Part shown: piece after piece, positions 51,901 through 59,648 of the stretch
Numbering within the stretch: the first letter of the stretch is position 1
Layout of the letters: every line of letters begins with the position of its first letter
Assembly (NCBI GenBank): GCA_965221545.1
Contig: OZ244901.1
Location: forward strand, 4,092,001 to 4,156,000
Direction of reading: 5' to 3'
Source: JAJEFO01 sp022819605
GTDB taxonomy: Bacteria; Pseudomonadota; Alphaproteobacteria; Rhodobacterales; Rhodobacteraceae
DNA length: 64,000 nt
Translations under genes and position numbers: made by a program
The notes under the pieces: model-generated
What the model was told of the DNA's origin: nothing
The model's database searches: none
The model's input: only the letters and a program-made list of their open reading frames with translations

Positions 51901-54156
51901 GCCTTCCCGCTCGATGCGTTCGCGTGCTGCGGTCACGCTTTGGATTTCCAGAGACGAAGGAAAGACTGAGGTGTGATTCTCGTCGCGCCATGCGAGCTTC
52001 GATTCCTCCAGCCATGCGATCGCAGTGCGCACCCGGTCGTCGTCGGTGGCGCGGTCGCGCTCGAATGCGCCGTCCTCGTCTTCGAGAAGGATCTCTCCCG
52101 ACGTCGCGATCACGGAATGCTCGGTGTCGCCGTGGTGGCGGCGGCGGCGGTCGTCGAGGCGTCGAATCGCGCGCAGCACCGCCTGGATGTCGCGCTGCTT
52201 CAGCCGCGAGCGCGCGGTGAGCGAGAACTGCTGCTCGGCGTCCCCGGATTCAAAGAGCAGCAGGCAATGCGCGGGCGCACCGTCTCTCCCGGCCCGTCCG
52301 GCTTCCTGAATGTAGCTTTCAAGCGACCCCGGAATCTCGGCGTGGACGACCGTGCGGACGTCGGGCTTGTCGATCCCCATTCCGAACGCGTTCGTGGCAA
52401 CCACCACGTCGATGTCGCCCTCGTGGAACCCTCGCTGCACCTCGCGCTTGCGCTCTGGCGAGAGGCCAGCGTGGAAGTGCTGGGCCGAGAGGCCCTTGTC
52501 TGCAAGCGCCTGTGCAGTCTCTTCTGTGTTCCGCCTCGTCGTGCAGTAGACGATGGCCCCGCCAGTTCCCGCCTTTGCGAGCGCGTCCTCGACCGCCTGT
52601 TGGATGTGCTCGATCCGCTGGGACGCAGAAGTCGGCACGACGACGAAATCGAGGTTCCGGCGATCCGCTCCGCCGTCGACGATCTCGAGGCGTGCCTGTA
52701 GGGTCTGCTCGAAGTGCGCCCGGATGTCCTCGATGACGTCATGCTTGGCGGTGGCGGTCAGGCACAAGATGGGTGCTGCGTCCTCCCCGTGATACTTGGC
52801 GATGTAGCGCGCGACGTAGCGGTAGTCGGGGCGGAAGTCGTGCCCCCACTTCGAGAGGCAGTGCGCCTCGTCCACCACCCAGGCGCCGATCCGGCGTCCG
52901 GCGATCGCCCTTATGAAGGATCTGTTGCGCAGCTGCTCGGGCGCGACCAGCACGATCCCCGCGTCGCCGAGGCGGATCCGAGCAAGCGCGTCGGCCCGTT
53001 GCGGCATCGAGAGCAGGCCGTTGATGGTCGTGGCGCACGTGATGTTGTCGCGTTCCATTGCCTCTACCTGGTCGACCATCAGCGCCACCAGCGGAGAAAT
53101 CACCACCGTGAGCGCCCCTGTCGCCTCGTAGCGCATCAGCGCCGGGAGCTGGTAGCAGAGGGACTTGCCCGTGCCGGTTGGAAGGATCCCGAGGACGTGC
53201 TCGCGGGCAAGGTGCTTCTCTACGATGGCGCGCTGAAGGCTCTTGCCGTCCCGGCTTTGCGGATGCCCCCGGAAGTTTGGATGGTTGAACCAGCGCTTCA
53301 GCGCCTTGCGGGAGTCAAGATGCGCCGAGCACCACGGGCAGTTTTGGTCTCCGCAGTTCGTGGCGCGGAGTTTCGTTGCAAGCGCGCTGACGCGAAACCG
53401 GTGCTCGACGTAGGGAGGGATTATCGACTTCCCGCCGGCCACAGGCAGCCAGGCCAGAAGATAGGTGAGAGCGAGAGGATGCGAGAGCGCGTCGCGGCCG
53501 ATGCGATCCGCCTGGCGGGGGCAGCCGCATTTGCCCAGGCGGTCAATGATCGCGGGGGTCACGTCCTCGACGGGTGGTGCCGCATCGGCGCCACGGATCG
53601 CGCGGAAGAGTTGGTCGAAGGCGTGTCTCTTGACTCCGGAGGCAAGCAGGGCGTGCCACGCCCGCAGCAGGTCCGCGTCCATTGACTTGAGCCTGTCAGC
53701 GACATCGGCGAGCAGTTCGAGCGTCAGTTCCGCGTCTAGCAGGGGATCGTTGACCTGCACTCTCGCCAGCGCAGGTTCCTTGTACTGCTTGACGAGCTGG
53801 TGGTAGGGATGTTCCGGAGCCGCAAGCGGGCTCAGGTACAGCGTGTCGATGGCGGGCAGGTTGAGCAGCTTCAGGTTCGGTGCGTGTCGGGAGAGGAGTT
53901 CGATGTCATGCTCGATGATGTTATGACCGACCAGAAGCTGTGTTCCTTCGGCGAATTCGTCGAGTGCCGCAAGGGCCCACGCAACCCCATGCCGTCCCCC
54001 CTTCCAGGCGAACGTGGTCGATCTGCCGGTGTGAACTGCGCCGATCGCGCCAATGCCTTGGCGGCCTTCGAGGTCGAGAGACAACAGGTCGGGAACGCGA
54101 TGTGCTTCCAGACGCGTCCCGACCCCGTTGTCGTCATTCCAGCGCTCAATCGCCAT
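48901..54156 (-). CDS. DEDD exonuclease-RecQ helicase-UvrD helicase fusion
   Basis: A 1751-residue protein. Residues 20-165: DEDD-type exonuclease (LLSLDLEG with D-x-E near 28-30, VGHNIIEHD near 76-84, NDPLLDAEL near 136). Near 268-276 a C-x4-C-x2-C cluster. Residues 310-650: RecQ helicase (LPTGTGKSLCYQLP near 325, VVDEAHCLSKWGHDFRPDY near 440, then ATNAFGMGIDKPDVRTVVH). A winged-helix/helical middle follows. Residues 1110-1600: UvrD/Rep helicase (LAGPGSGKTRVLVHRIAYLV near 1120, LVDEYQDIAEPE near 1242, TSAHRAKGLEFDHVV near 1523, YVSMTRARETLALV near 1560). Start 54156 has GAGG upstream. It probably processes forked or invading DNA; a defence role is inferred from location. Confidence 0.88.
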   Translation of the reverse strand: MAIERWNDDNGVGTRLEAHRVPDLLSLDLEGRQGIGAIGAVHTGRSTTFAWKGGRHGVAWALAALDEFAEGTQLLVGHNIIEHDIELLSRHAPNLKLLNLPAIDTLYLSPLAAPEHPYHQLVKQYKEPALARVQVNDPLLDAELTLELLADVADRLKSMDADLLRAWHALLASGVKRHAFDQLFRAIRGADAAPPVEDVTPAIIDRLGKCGCPRQADRIGRDALSHPLALTYLLAWLPVAGGKSIIPPYVEHRFRVSALATKLRATNCGDQNCPWCSAHLDSRKALKRWFNHPNFRGHPQSRDGKSLQRAIVEKHLAREHVLGILPTGTGKSLCYQLPALMRYEATGALTVVISPLVALMVDQVEAMERDNITCATTINGLLSMPQRADALARIRLGDAGIVLVAPEQLRNRSFIRAIAGRRIGAWVVDEAHCLSKWGHDFRPDYRYVARYIAKYHGEDAAPILCLTATAKHDVIEDIRAHFEQTLQARLEIVDGGADRRNLDFVVVPTSASQRIEHIQQAVEDALAKAGTGGAIVYCTTRRNTEETAQALADKGLSAQHFHAGLSPERKREVQRGFHEGDIDVVVATNAFGMGIDKPDVRTVVHAEIPGSLESYIQEAGRAGRDGAPAHCLLLFESGDAEQQFSLTARSRLKQRDIQAVLRAIRRLDDRRRRHHGDTEHSVIATSGEILLEDEDGAFERDRATDDDRVRTAIAWLEESKLAWRDENHTSVFPSSLEIQSVTAARERIEREGRRRNIRGDIRSQMLRVVQTLAQSEPDVGVSTDELMNECGCSMQQLRKVFSTLEEIGVASNDMRITVYVHAGVENASSRRLALACELENALIAELREVAPDQEIDTWTRLALRPLAQRLREKHIEDPLPERLVRLLQGISADGRDEPDARRSIEIRARDMETIGVRLRRNWDSIDRIARLRRDGAARLLDHLIGEVPDGVAGVDLLVETTYGALEKAVRDDLVLRSELKNQATQPLVDRALLWMHEQEVVTLNRGLTVFRPAMSLKVTRGKKFTVADFKPLQQHYAEQTAQIHVVSEYAKLGVDDIHLALALATDYFKLDSEAFVRKWFEGKEKTLGHDTLPEHFDEIVRQLGNRTQERIVEKVGERTNVLVLAGPGSGKTRVLVHRIAYLVSVRRENPGSILALTYNRHAAVEARRRLNELIGKGASGVNVMTCHALAMRILGISFADAAANPDKHTFDAILRDAARLLRSDEANAFVTREQMLGRLNWILVDEYQDIAEPEYELIAALAGKTLADDDGRLNLFAVGDDDQNIYAWKGASVRFIRRFAQEYNAKEEYLVENYRSTRFIVDAASRCIEGAADRLKRDHGLRVDARREADPLGGAWTARDRVAQGKVQILNVRGGQLSQAVAAVEELRRLSALDPDWQWSRCAVIARNWADLDPARSACMAHGIPVQSAREELSSFWRARETQRFLRTLESGAPTTIETRSIRLYRKDVGGDPWADLLAQALDELILDEGHAETLPVAFVRNWLGEWSREIRRRQQGLLLTSAHRAKGLEFDHVVILDGRWKAASDAEDPDAARRLYYVSMTRARETLALVRLEDASQPDVRDRPLQARREERAASLVEPLLNTTSVLEREIPGPDISDPRLDVRIAECTLKDVVLSFAGWRAAHSECHRAITALSPGDPLVMSHADGQWKFLDRQGCQVGRMAKSWVPPRGMAVARARVQGIFTRRADDEEDEGRRRNLRSSTWEVIVPQLFLSPDPAPGTDRPDDGSTS

Positions 54157-54819
54157 CGGTGCCTCGTTCTGCCGGGAACTGCCGCAGGCTCGGGCTGCAA
54201 CCACCGGGTCCGGTTGCGCGGGTGCCGAGGGTGGCGGCGAGACGCCGAATACGGGAAACGGCCTTCGCTGTCATTATGGAAATTGATTCGACGGCGCCGG
54301 TGATCGGGAACGGCGGCGAGACTTTCGACCGAATAGAGGCTCCTTGAAAAGGGCCGAAGGAAACCGTCAGCCTTCCCTTCGATGCGACTCTCTCGGATCG
54401 CGTTGAATGCGAAATTCGCAGGTCAATTTCTATCAGGTGGCATGATCAGTGCACCATCATTTGGCGGGAGATGTTCACCATCAAAGGCAAATCGCGGGTC
54501 TATCCCCGCGTGTGCGGGGAATCCGTTCAACCTTATTCAGTTTCAGCGCAGCTCCGGAGTGCGGACCTTCGATGTCTGATTGCTGCGCGGTACGCACCCG
54601 AACCCGTGTGACCGACCGAATCCCGGGGAAGGCTCACGGTTCCTGACCGAGCACGGCACTCCGCACGTGACCGATGCGCCGAAAATGCCATCAACAATGC
54701 TCTTGGTCACAGGCGAGCTGTCGGGATGTCACGACAGCAGATAGCATAGGGGCAGGAAGCAAGATCCGTAAGGCGCCAACCTCGGTATTTGAGTTTGTGC
54801 AAGCTGAACTGGCTTTGCG
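54157..54819. other. Gap upstream of the giant helicase
   Basis: About 660 bases with the helicase promoter (minus strand). No gene is supported. It contains the lone CRISPR-like repeat at 54497-54524. Confidence 0.5.
54497..54524. CRISPR. Single type I-E-like CRISPR repeat (solo, no array)
   Basis: A 28-base unit beginning GGTCTATC, with the palindromic core CCCCGCGTGTGCGGGG and ending AATCC, the form of type I-E repeats in high-GC proteobacteria. I see no second copy at 32-33 bases on either side and no cas genes in the window, so it is a relic or chance match, not a working array. Confidence 0.45.
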
Positions 54820-55648
54820 ATGAAGCTGTTTTTGACCAAGGTTTTGGGGCAGGGATACCCCCGTGAGACCATCGCAATTCAACACAAACGGCTGGCGCAA
54901 GAGCGCACGTGGCAAGCTCTCGCCGGGCGACCGAGTGGTGCTTGTGGGAACGATGGGCGAGCAGACTCCAGACGACATGAAAGGCCGCCTGCTAGGCGTC
55001 ATGGAACTGTCAAAGAAGCGGGTGGCGTGTCTTGACTTCGCCGTGCGGCGGCTTCCCGGCGACTTCGTGGACGGGAAGTACAAATGGCCGACGGGCTTGA
55101 TGAACCTGCGTACGCAGTCACTGCCCCAGCGCCCCGAGCTAAGGGAAGTCAGTGATCGCAATTTCAGCATGGATTCGGCGCTAGGCATCGTTTCCATAAA
55201 TGACGAAAAAGCTGCCCGCGTACGGGCGCTGGACTGGCGCGAGGAAGAGTTGTTGCAGCTCACCGCGCGAGCACAGGAGCGACTGGTCAGGAAGCACGGT
55301 GGCGCCAAACGCGCCACGCCGCCACCCACCACGACCCGCAGAGGCGTCATGCACATGCGTCGGGCACCGGCCTATACTTACGCGATGAGGGTCGTGGGCG
55401 CCAGACCGAGCGTCTTCAAGGTCGGATGGGCGTTCGACTACAAGCAGCGAGCGCGGCAGTTCAATCACGCGGCGATGCCAGGCCCCGGCGGTCTGGAATA
55501 CAAACCATTTCTATTCCAGTTCTGGCACACGGCGCGGCAAGCCTACACGGTGGAGCAGACTCTGCGGTCGGTCCAGTCGGACAAATTGGATGCCGACAAC
55601 AGCGAGATGGCCTTTGGACTGTCCAAGGACGAATTGAGTGCCGTGTGA
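54820..55648 (+). pseudogene. GIY-YIG/T5orf172-like protein with one frameshift
   Basis: The N terminus MKLFLTKVLGQGYPR (54820) lies in one frame. SQFNTNGWRKSARGKLSPGD and RVVLVGTMGE continue in the next frame from about 54866. Deleting one C of the C5 run at 54858-54862 joins them in one frame. The N-terminal part looks like a small PUA/EVE-like domain. The C-terminal AYTYAMRVVGARPSVFKVGW followed by R-x-R-x-FN and YTVEQTL near the end resembles the GIY-YIG-like T5orf172/MUG113 nuclease fold (Y...KVG...R). Otherwise the frame is clean to a TGA at 55646. A sequencing error or phase-variable tract is possible; a GTG at 54863 would give a truncated product. Confidence 0.6.
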
Positions 55649-56084
55649 AGCAACGTCGTGCTTGGCGAACTGGCGCGTCGCATTGACGACTGAAGCCCCT
55701 AGAGTCGCCATGCAGAGAGCCCGCCATCGCAAGTTTGGTCAACCATTCACTTGCTGTTTGAATTCAAGGAATTGTTTCACGTCGTGCACCGGAATCAGTC
55801 TCCATTGTCGAGGTTGCGTCTGTAGGCACGCGGCACTGCATGCCACTCTGCCAATCAGAGCTGGACCCCCGCATGAAGTTCACTGAACACCCTGCCGCCG
55901 AATCGTCTGACCCGTGCCGGGATGCGGCCATCGCCAGTCTGCTTGATGCATGTTTCGGCTGAACGCCTTTGACCACCAGACTTTGGAATTCTGGTGATTC
56001 TCATAGGATTCCCAAAGCTAGTTCATGCCCCAGAACCTGGAATCGACAACCCCAACTTTATCGCTTATTTTCGAGAGATTGAGG
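55649..56084. other. Non-coding gap before tRNA-fMet
   Basis: About 435 bases, lower in GC. No gene is supported. Its right end (56004-56084) resembles the flank at 46695-46772. Confidence 0.5.

Positions 56085-56096
<12 letters not shown>
56004..56096 (-). repeat. tRNA-fMet 3' flank, partner of 46695-46784
   Basis: Contains TAGGATTCCCAA (56004-56015) and, at the tRNA 3' end, TGGTTGCGGGGG (56085-56096), both repeated at 46.7 kb with the same order and similar spacing (81 versus 78 bases). Confidence 0.5.
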
Positions 56097-56161
<65 letters not shown>

Positions 56162-56242
56162 CCAAGAGAGACTCAAGCTAATGCATGCAGTCTCGGAGTG
56201 CAAGAGGCTCGCCGCGAATTTTCCCGCCCCTGCCAACTGAGC

Positions 56243-57079
56243 TTACCGACCATGCGAACGGTCGTAGGAATTCCGGTCAGGACTCTGCCACTCGTCGGGA
56301 GGGTCGCCTTCAAACACCTCTACCAAAAGCGGGAAACATGCCGCTTCGTCCGATGAATGGGTCGCACTGCAGTCCCCGCCCGGACAGGCCGACAACGCAC
56401 CGAGAAGATCGATCTCCGCCAGGAAGTCGATGTGGTCTCCGGGGCGCACGGGCGACGCCTTCATGAAATACTCCCCCCTATCCCGCGTGAACCCGGTGCA
56501 CATGAACACGTTAAGGACGTCGTGCACTTGTGGCTCGCTCTCGTCGAGGGACATGCCGAGCGCGTCCGCGAGGGAGCGCGTCAGGTTGGAATGGCAGCAG
56601 TAGTGGTAGTCGTCTCCAGACAGCAACTTCCCAGTGTAGGGGTCGCAGCGCGTGCCGATCACGTCATGCACCCGCCCCCCGAATTCATCGGCCCCGTACC
56701 AGGCGAGCGTGTCCTCGATGATCGTCGCCATCGGCCTCATGTAAGGCAGGTTCGACCACAGCCGGTCGCCCACGCTGACGTGTGTTCCGTGCAGGGCGCG
56801 GGTCTTGCCGGAGTAGAATCGCTCGCCGACGTCTTCCGCGTTCCAGAGGTTCAGGTCCCCGACCTGCGGCCCTTCGATCGAGGAGATTCGGAACGCGCCG
56901 CCGCGAGGCACGCGAAACGTCGCGGCATCGCGCGGCGGCACGCGCACTTCGCCCGTCTTTCGATAGCTGGCGAAGGCCGCACGATACGCATCGAGATCTG
57001 GGGGCTCCAGCAATTCGGAAGGGTAGCAGATCACCGGCGGGGTGGCGCGGCGGGCTTCGGCATCTGGCGGCACGGACAT
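56243..57079 (-). CDS. Urea carboxylase-associated family protein (DUF1989)
   Basis: 278 residues of the DUF1989 family. FRVPRGGAFRISSIEGPQVG then DLNLWNAEDVGERFYSGKTR, the later GADEFGGRVHDVIGTRCDPYT and DYHYCCHSNLTRSL, and VLNVFMCTGFTRDRGEYF are its conserved blocks; the clustered Cys/His/Asp residues suggest a metal site. Relatives sit beside urea carboxylase or in guanidine/riboflavin-linked clusters and act in small amide metabolism. No urea carboxylase or allophanate hydrolase is next to it here. GGAG precedes the ATG. Confidence 0.85.
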   Translation of the reverse strand: MSVPPDAEARRATPPVICYPSELLEPPDLDAYRAAFASYRKTGEVRVPPRDAATFRVPRGGAFRISSIEGPQVGDLNLWNAEDVGERFYSGKTRALHGTHVSVGDRLWSNLPYMRPMATIIEDTLAWYGADEFGGRVHDVIGTRCDPYTGKLLSGDDYHYCCHSNLTRSLADALGMSLDESEPQVHDVLNVFMCTGFTRDRGEYFMKASPVRPGDHIDFLAEIDLLGALSACPGGDCSATHSSDEAACFPLLVEVFEGDPPDEWQSPDRNSYDRSHGR

Positions 57080-57184
57080 CGGACAACTCCAGGACTCTCT
57101 ACCAATGCAAACGCCCGGACGCTCCGGATGTCAAAGCCCGGTCGGCCCAAGTCACCTGCGCAACTCAAGCCAGGTGCCGACGGT

Positions 57185-58333
57185 TCAGGTCTCCAATGCC
57201 TCCACGCAGAGGACCGTCGGCAGGTGCCGCGCGATCTCGTCCCAGCTCTCGCCCTCGTCCGTGCTGGCAAAAACCGACCCCGAATTCGTCCCGAAATATA
57301 TTCCCGCAGGATCGGCCGCATCCCCCGACATCGCCTGCCGGAGAACCGTGAAGTAGCACGCGACCTGAGGCAGCCCGTCCCTCTTTGCCTCCCAGCTCTC
57401 GCCGCCGTCGGTCGACTTCCAGACCGCGGCCGCCGCGTCGGGCGGGTAGCGCCCGGTCGCGTCACCGTTGAGCGGCAGCGTCCAGATCGTTTCTCCGTCG
57501 CGGGGATGAACGTGCACCGGAAACCCGAACGTCGATGGCAAACCTTCAGTGATGTCGTCCCAGCTTCGCCCGCCATCCCGGCTTCGGTACACGCCATGAT
57601 GGTTCTGCTGGTAGAGAATGTCGCCAGCACCGTCCGCCCGCACCATGTTGTGGACGCAGAGCCCGGTCTGGCCGTCGCGCGGCGCTGCCGGGTGGTGGTG
57701 ATGCCCGCAGGCTTCCGCGTTCGACATCCGGTTCCGGCGGTCCCAGGTCGCGCCGCCGTCCTCGGTCGCATAGACCCCGGCCGCCGAGATCCCTATCCAG
57801 AACTTCTCCGGATTGCCGGGGTCGGCAACGATCGTGTGCAGCAACAGGCCCGCCGCTCCGGGCTGCCATTCCGCCGCCGAGGGATGATCGGAAAGCGAGC
57901 TGACCTTCTCCCAGGTCTCGCCCCCGTCATCGCTGGAGAAAAGCGTCGCGGGCTTCGAACCGGCATAGAGCCGGTCGCCGACATGGCCCAGCGACCAGAG
58001 CGCGGAGATCTCGCCCGTGAACGGCGCCGGCGGCGAAGGTTTCCAGTCGAACAGCTTCGCCACGTCGTCATTGTCGGCAAAGAAGGCCTCGCTCTGCCCA
58101 TGCGCGAGCTTCGACAAGGTCCAGGACGCGCCGCGATCATCCGAACGCCAGACGCCGGTGCCTTCCCACTCGCTTCCCCCGCCGGCCCAAATCGTGCCGG
58201 TCGAGGCATCCCCGATCGCGTGGTTGATCGGCCAGAGGTCGCAATGCGGGCCGTCCACCGACCAGCCAGAACGGTCTTCGGACGTCACCAGGAACAGGCC
58301 CTTGGTGGTGCCGACCAGCAATGAAACGGTCAT
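57185..58333 (-). CDS. BNR/sialidase-like beta-propeller protein
   Basis: A 382-residue protein of the exo-alpha-sialidase/BNR-repeat type. At least five Asp-box repeats (S-x-D-x-G-x-x-W) are visible: RSDDRGASWT, SSDDGGETWE, TEDGGATWD, RSRDGGRSWDD, KSTDGGESWE and ASTDEGESWD. They point to a six- or seven-bladed propeller. No signal peptide is seen, so it appears cytosolic, and the catalytic residues of true sialidases are not evident. GGGAGG precedes the ATG. It is 49 bases from the sdhB stop, transcribed in the same direction. Confidence 0.85.
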   Translation of the reverse strand: MTVSLLVGTTKGLFLVTSEDRSGWSVDGPHCDLWPINHAIGDASTGTIWAGGGSEWEGTGVWRSDDRGASWTLSKLAHGQSEAFFADNDDVAKLFDWKPSPPAPFTGEISALWSLGHVGDRLYAGSKPATLFSSDDGGETWEKVSSLSDHPSAAEWQPGAAGLLLHTIVADPGNPEKFWIGISAAGVYATEDGGATWDRRNRMSNAEACGHHHHPAAPRDGQTGLCVHNMVRADGAGDILYQQNHHGVYRSRDGGRSWDDITEGLPSTFGFPVHVHPRDGETIWTLPLNGDATGRYPPDAAAAVWKSTDGGESWEAKRDGLPQVACYFTVLRQAMSGDAADPAGIYFGTNSGSVFASTDEGESWDEIARHLPTVLCVEALET

Positions 58334-58382
58334 CTCGCGCCTCCCTTTCGCGGAACCTGCCCCAGGGAGGTCACGGCCGCAA

Positions 58383-59162
58383 CTACACGATGCGTTCGAC
58401 CATCATCTTCTTGATCTCGGCGATCGCCTTTGCCGGATTGAGGTTCTTCGGGCAAGTCTTGGCGCAGTTCATGATCGTGTGGCAGCGGTAGAGCTTGAAC
58501 GGATCCTCGAGGTCGTCCAGGCGCTCCCCGGTCGCTTCGTCGCGGCTGTCGACAAGCCAGCGATAGGCATGCAGGAGCGCCGCCGGACCGAGATAGCGGT
58601 CGCCGTTCCACCAGTAGCTCGGACAGGACGTGGAGCATGAGGCGCACATCACGCACTCGTAGAGGCCGTCGAGCTTGCGGCGGTCCTCGATCGACTGCTT
58701 CCATTCTTTCCCGGGCCGGTTCGTCGTGGTCTCGAGCCACGGCATGATCGACGCGTGCTGGGCGTAGAAATGACTGAGGTCCGGAACGAGATCCTTGACG
58801 ACCGGCATGTGCGGCAGCGGATAGATCTTGATGTCGCCCTTGATCTCTTCATGGCCGTAGGTGCACGCGAGCGTGTTGATCCCGTCCACGTTCATGGCGC
58901 AGGATCCGCAAACCCCTTCCCGGCACGAGCGTCGGAAGGTCAGCGTCGGATCGATCTCGCTCTTGATCTTGATGAGGACGTCGAGAACCATCGGCCCGCA
59001 ACTGTCCATGTCCACGTGATACGTGTCCACGCGCGGGTTTTCGCCGTCATCCGGGTTCCAGCGGTAAATTCGCACCTTGCGGGGATTCCTGGCCTCTTCC
59101 GGTTTCGGCCAGGTCTTGCCGGCACGAATCCTTGAGTTCTTGGGCAGAGTCAGTTGAACCAT
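58383..59162 (-). CDS. sdhB: Succinate dehydrogenase iron-sulfur subunit
   Basis: 259 residues. SCREGVCGSCAMNVDGINTL followed by AC (about 78-100) holds the 2Fe-2S cysteines. CVMCASCSTSCP near 171 and CHTIMNCAKTCPKNLNPAKA near 226 hold the 4Fe-4S and 3Fe-4S ligands. It passes electrons from the flavin of SdhA to ubiquinone at the membrane. It is the last gene of the sdhCDAB cluster, with a small lipoprotein-like gene between it and sdhA. Confidence 0.96.
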   Translation of the reverse strand: MVQLTLPKNSRIRAGKTWPKPEEARNPRKVRIYRWNPDDGENPRVDTYHVDMDSCGPMVLDVLIKIKSEIDPTLTFRRSCREGVCGSCAMNVDGINTLACTYGHEEIKGDIKIYPLPHMPVVKDLVPDLSHFYAQHASIMPWLETTTNRPGKEWKQSIEDRRKLDGLYECVMCASCSTSCPSYWWNGDRYLGPAALLHAYRWLVDSRDEATGERLDDLEDPFKLYRCHTIMNCAKTCPKNLNPAKAIAEIKKMMVERIV

Positions 59163-59291
59163 GTGACGAACCCTTCCTTGCAGTTCACCCGGACACGCAA
59201 ACCGCGTCCCCTTGCCAGCGCCTGAGATGCAGCTCTCGCAGCACCCTGCGCACGTTCTATGAATCTCGAATGACGCATCGACATCACCAGC

Positions 59292-59648
59292 CTACTCATC
59301 GAGATCCAGGGGCCGTATCGGGTCCTGGCCGGTCTTCTGCCGAACGCAGCTTCCGTAAACCTTGTGGGGATCAAGACCCCTGACGTAGTCGCTCGAAATG
59401 CCTATCGACAATCCCGTGCGGGTCTCGCCGCGGTCGTTGACCGCGAAGCCGACAGATCCGGTCGGTCCCGCAGCCGCCCGGGCGCGTTCCTCGCACTGGC
59501 GCGCGGCCGACTCGGGCGAGACCGGTCCGCAGGCCGACGGAACCGCAGCCAGAACGGCAATCGCCAAGGCCCGCAAACACAACGCGTTCCCGCCCGGAAG
59601 TCGCGCGACTCCACGATCGCCCGCCGCGGAGATGCCGCACGCCGTCAA
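59292..59648 (-). CDS. Small putative lipoprotein between sdhA and sdhB
   Basis: 118 codons if read from a TTG overlapping the sdhA stop; a shorter start is more likely. A hydrophobic stretch ALAIAVLAAVPSACGP ends in a lipobox-like Ser-Ala-Cys near residue 40, followed by Gly-Pro and a small soluble domain (CEERARAAAGPTGSVGFAVN, ending VYGSCVRQKTGQDP). A small lipoprotein between sdhA and sdhB is found in other Rhodobacteria. Function unknown. Confidence 0.6.
   Translation of the reverse strand: MTACGISAAGDRGVARLPGGNALCLRALAIAVLAAVPSACGPVSPESAARQCEERARAAAGPTGSVGFAVNDRGETRTGLSIGISSDYVRGLDPHKVYGSCVRQKTGQDPIRPLDLDE

Noticed and set aside
50140..53685. Several 140-470 codon frames on the + strand
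   Set aside because: All lie antisense to the DEDD-RecQ-UvrD gene, whose motifs are unambiguous.
54465..54600. A CRISPR array around the repeat at 54497
   Set aside because: No second repeat is found at spacer distance on either side; reported only as a solo repeat.
46785..56084. A complete integrative element bounded by the tRNA-like repeats
   Set aside because: No integrase, excisionase or replication gene is present, so only an old remnant can be argued.
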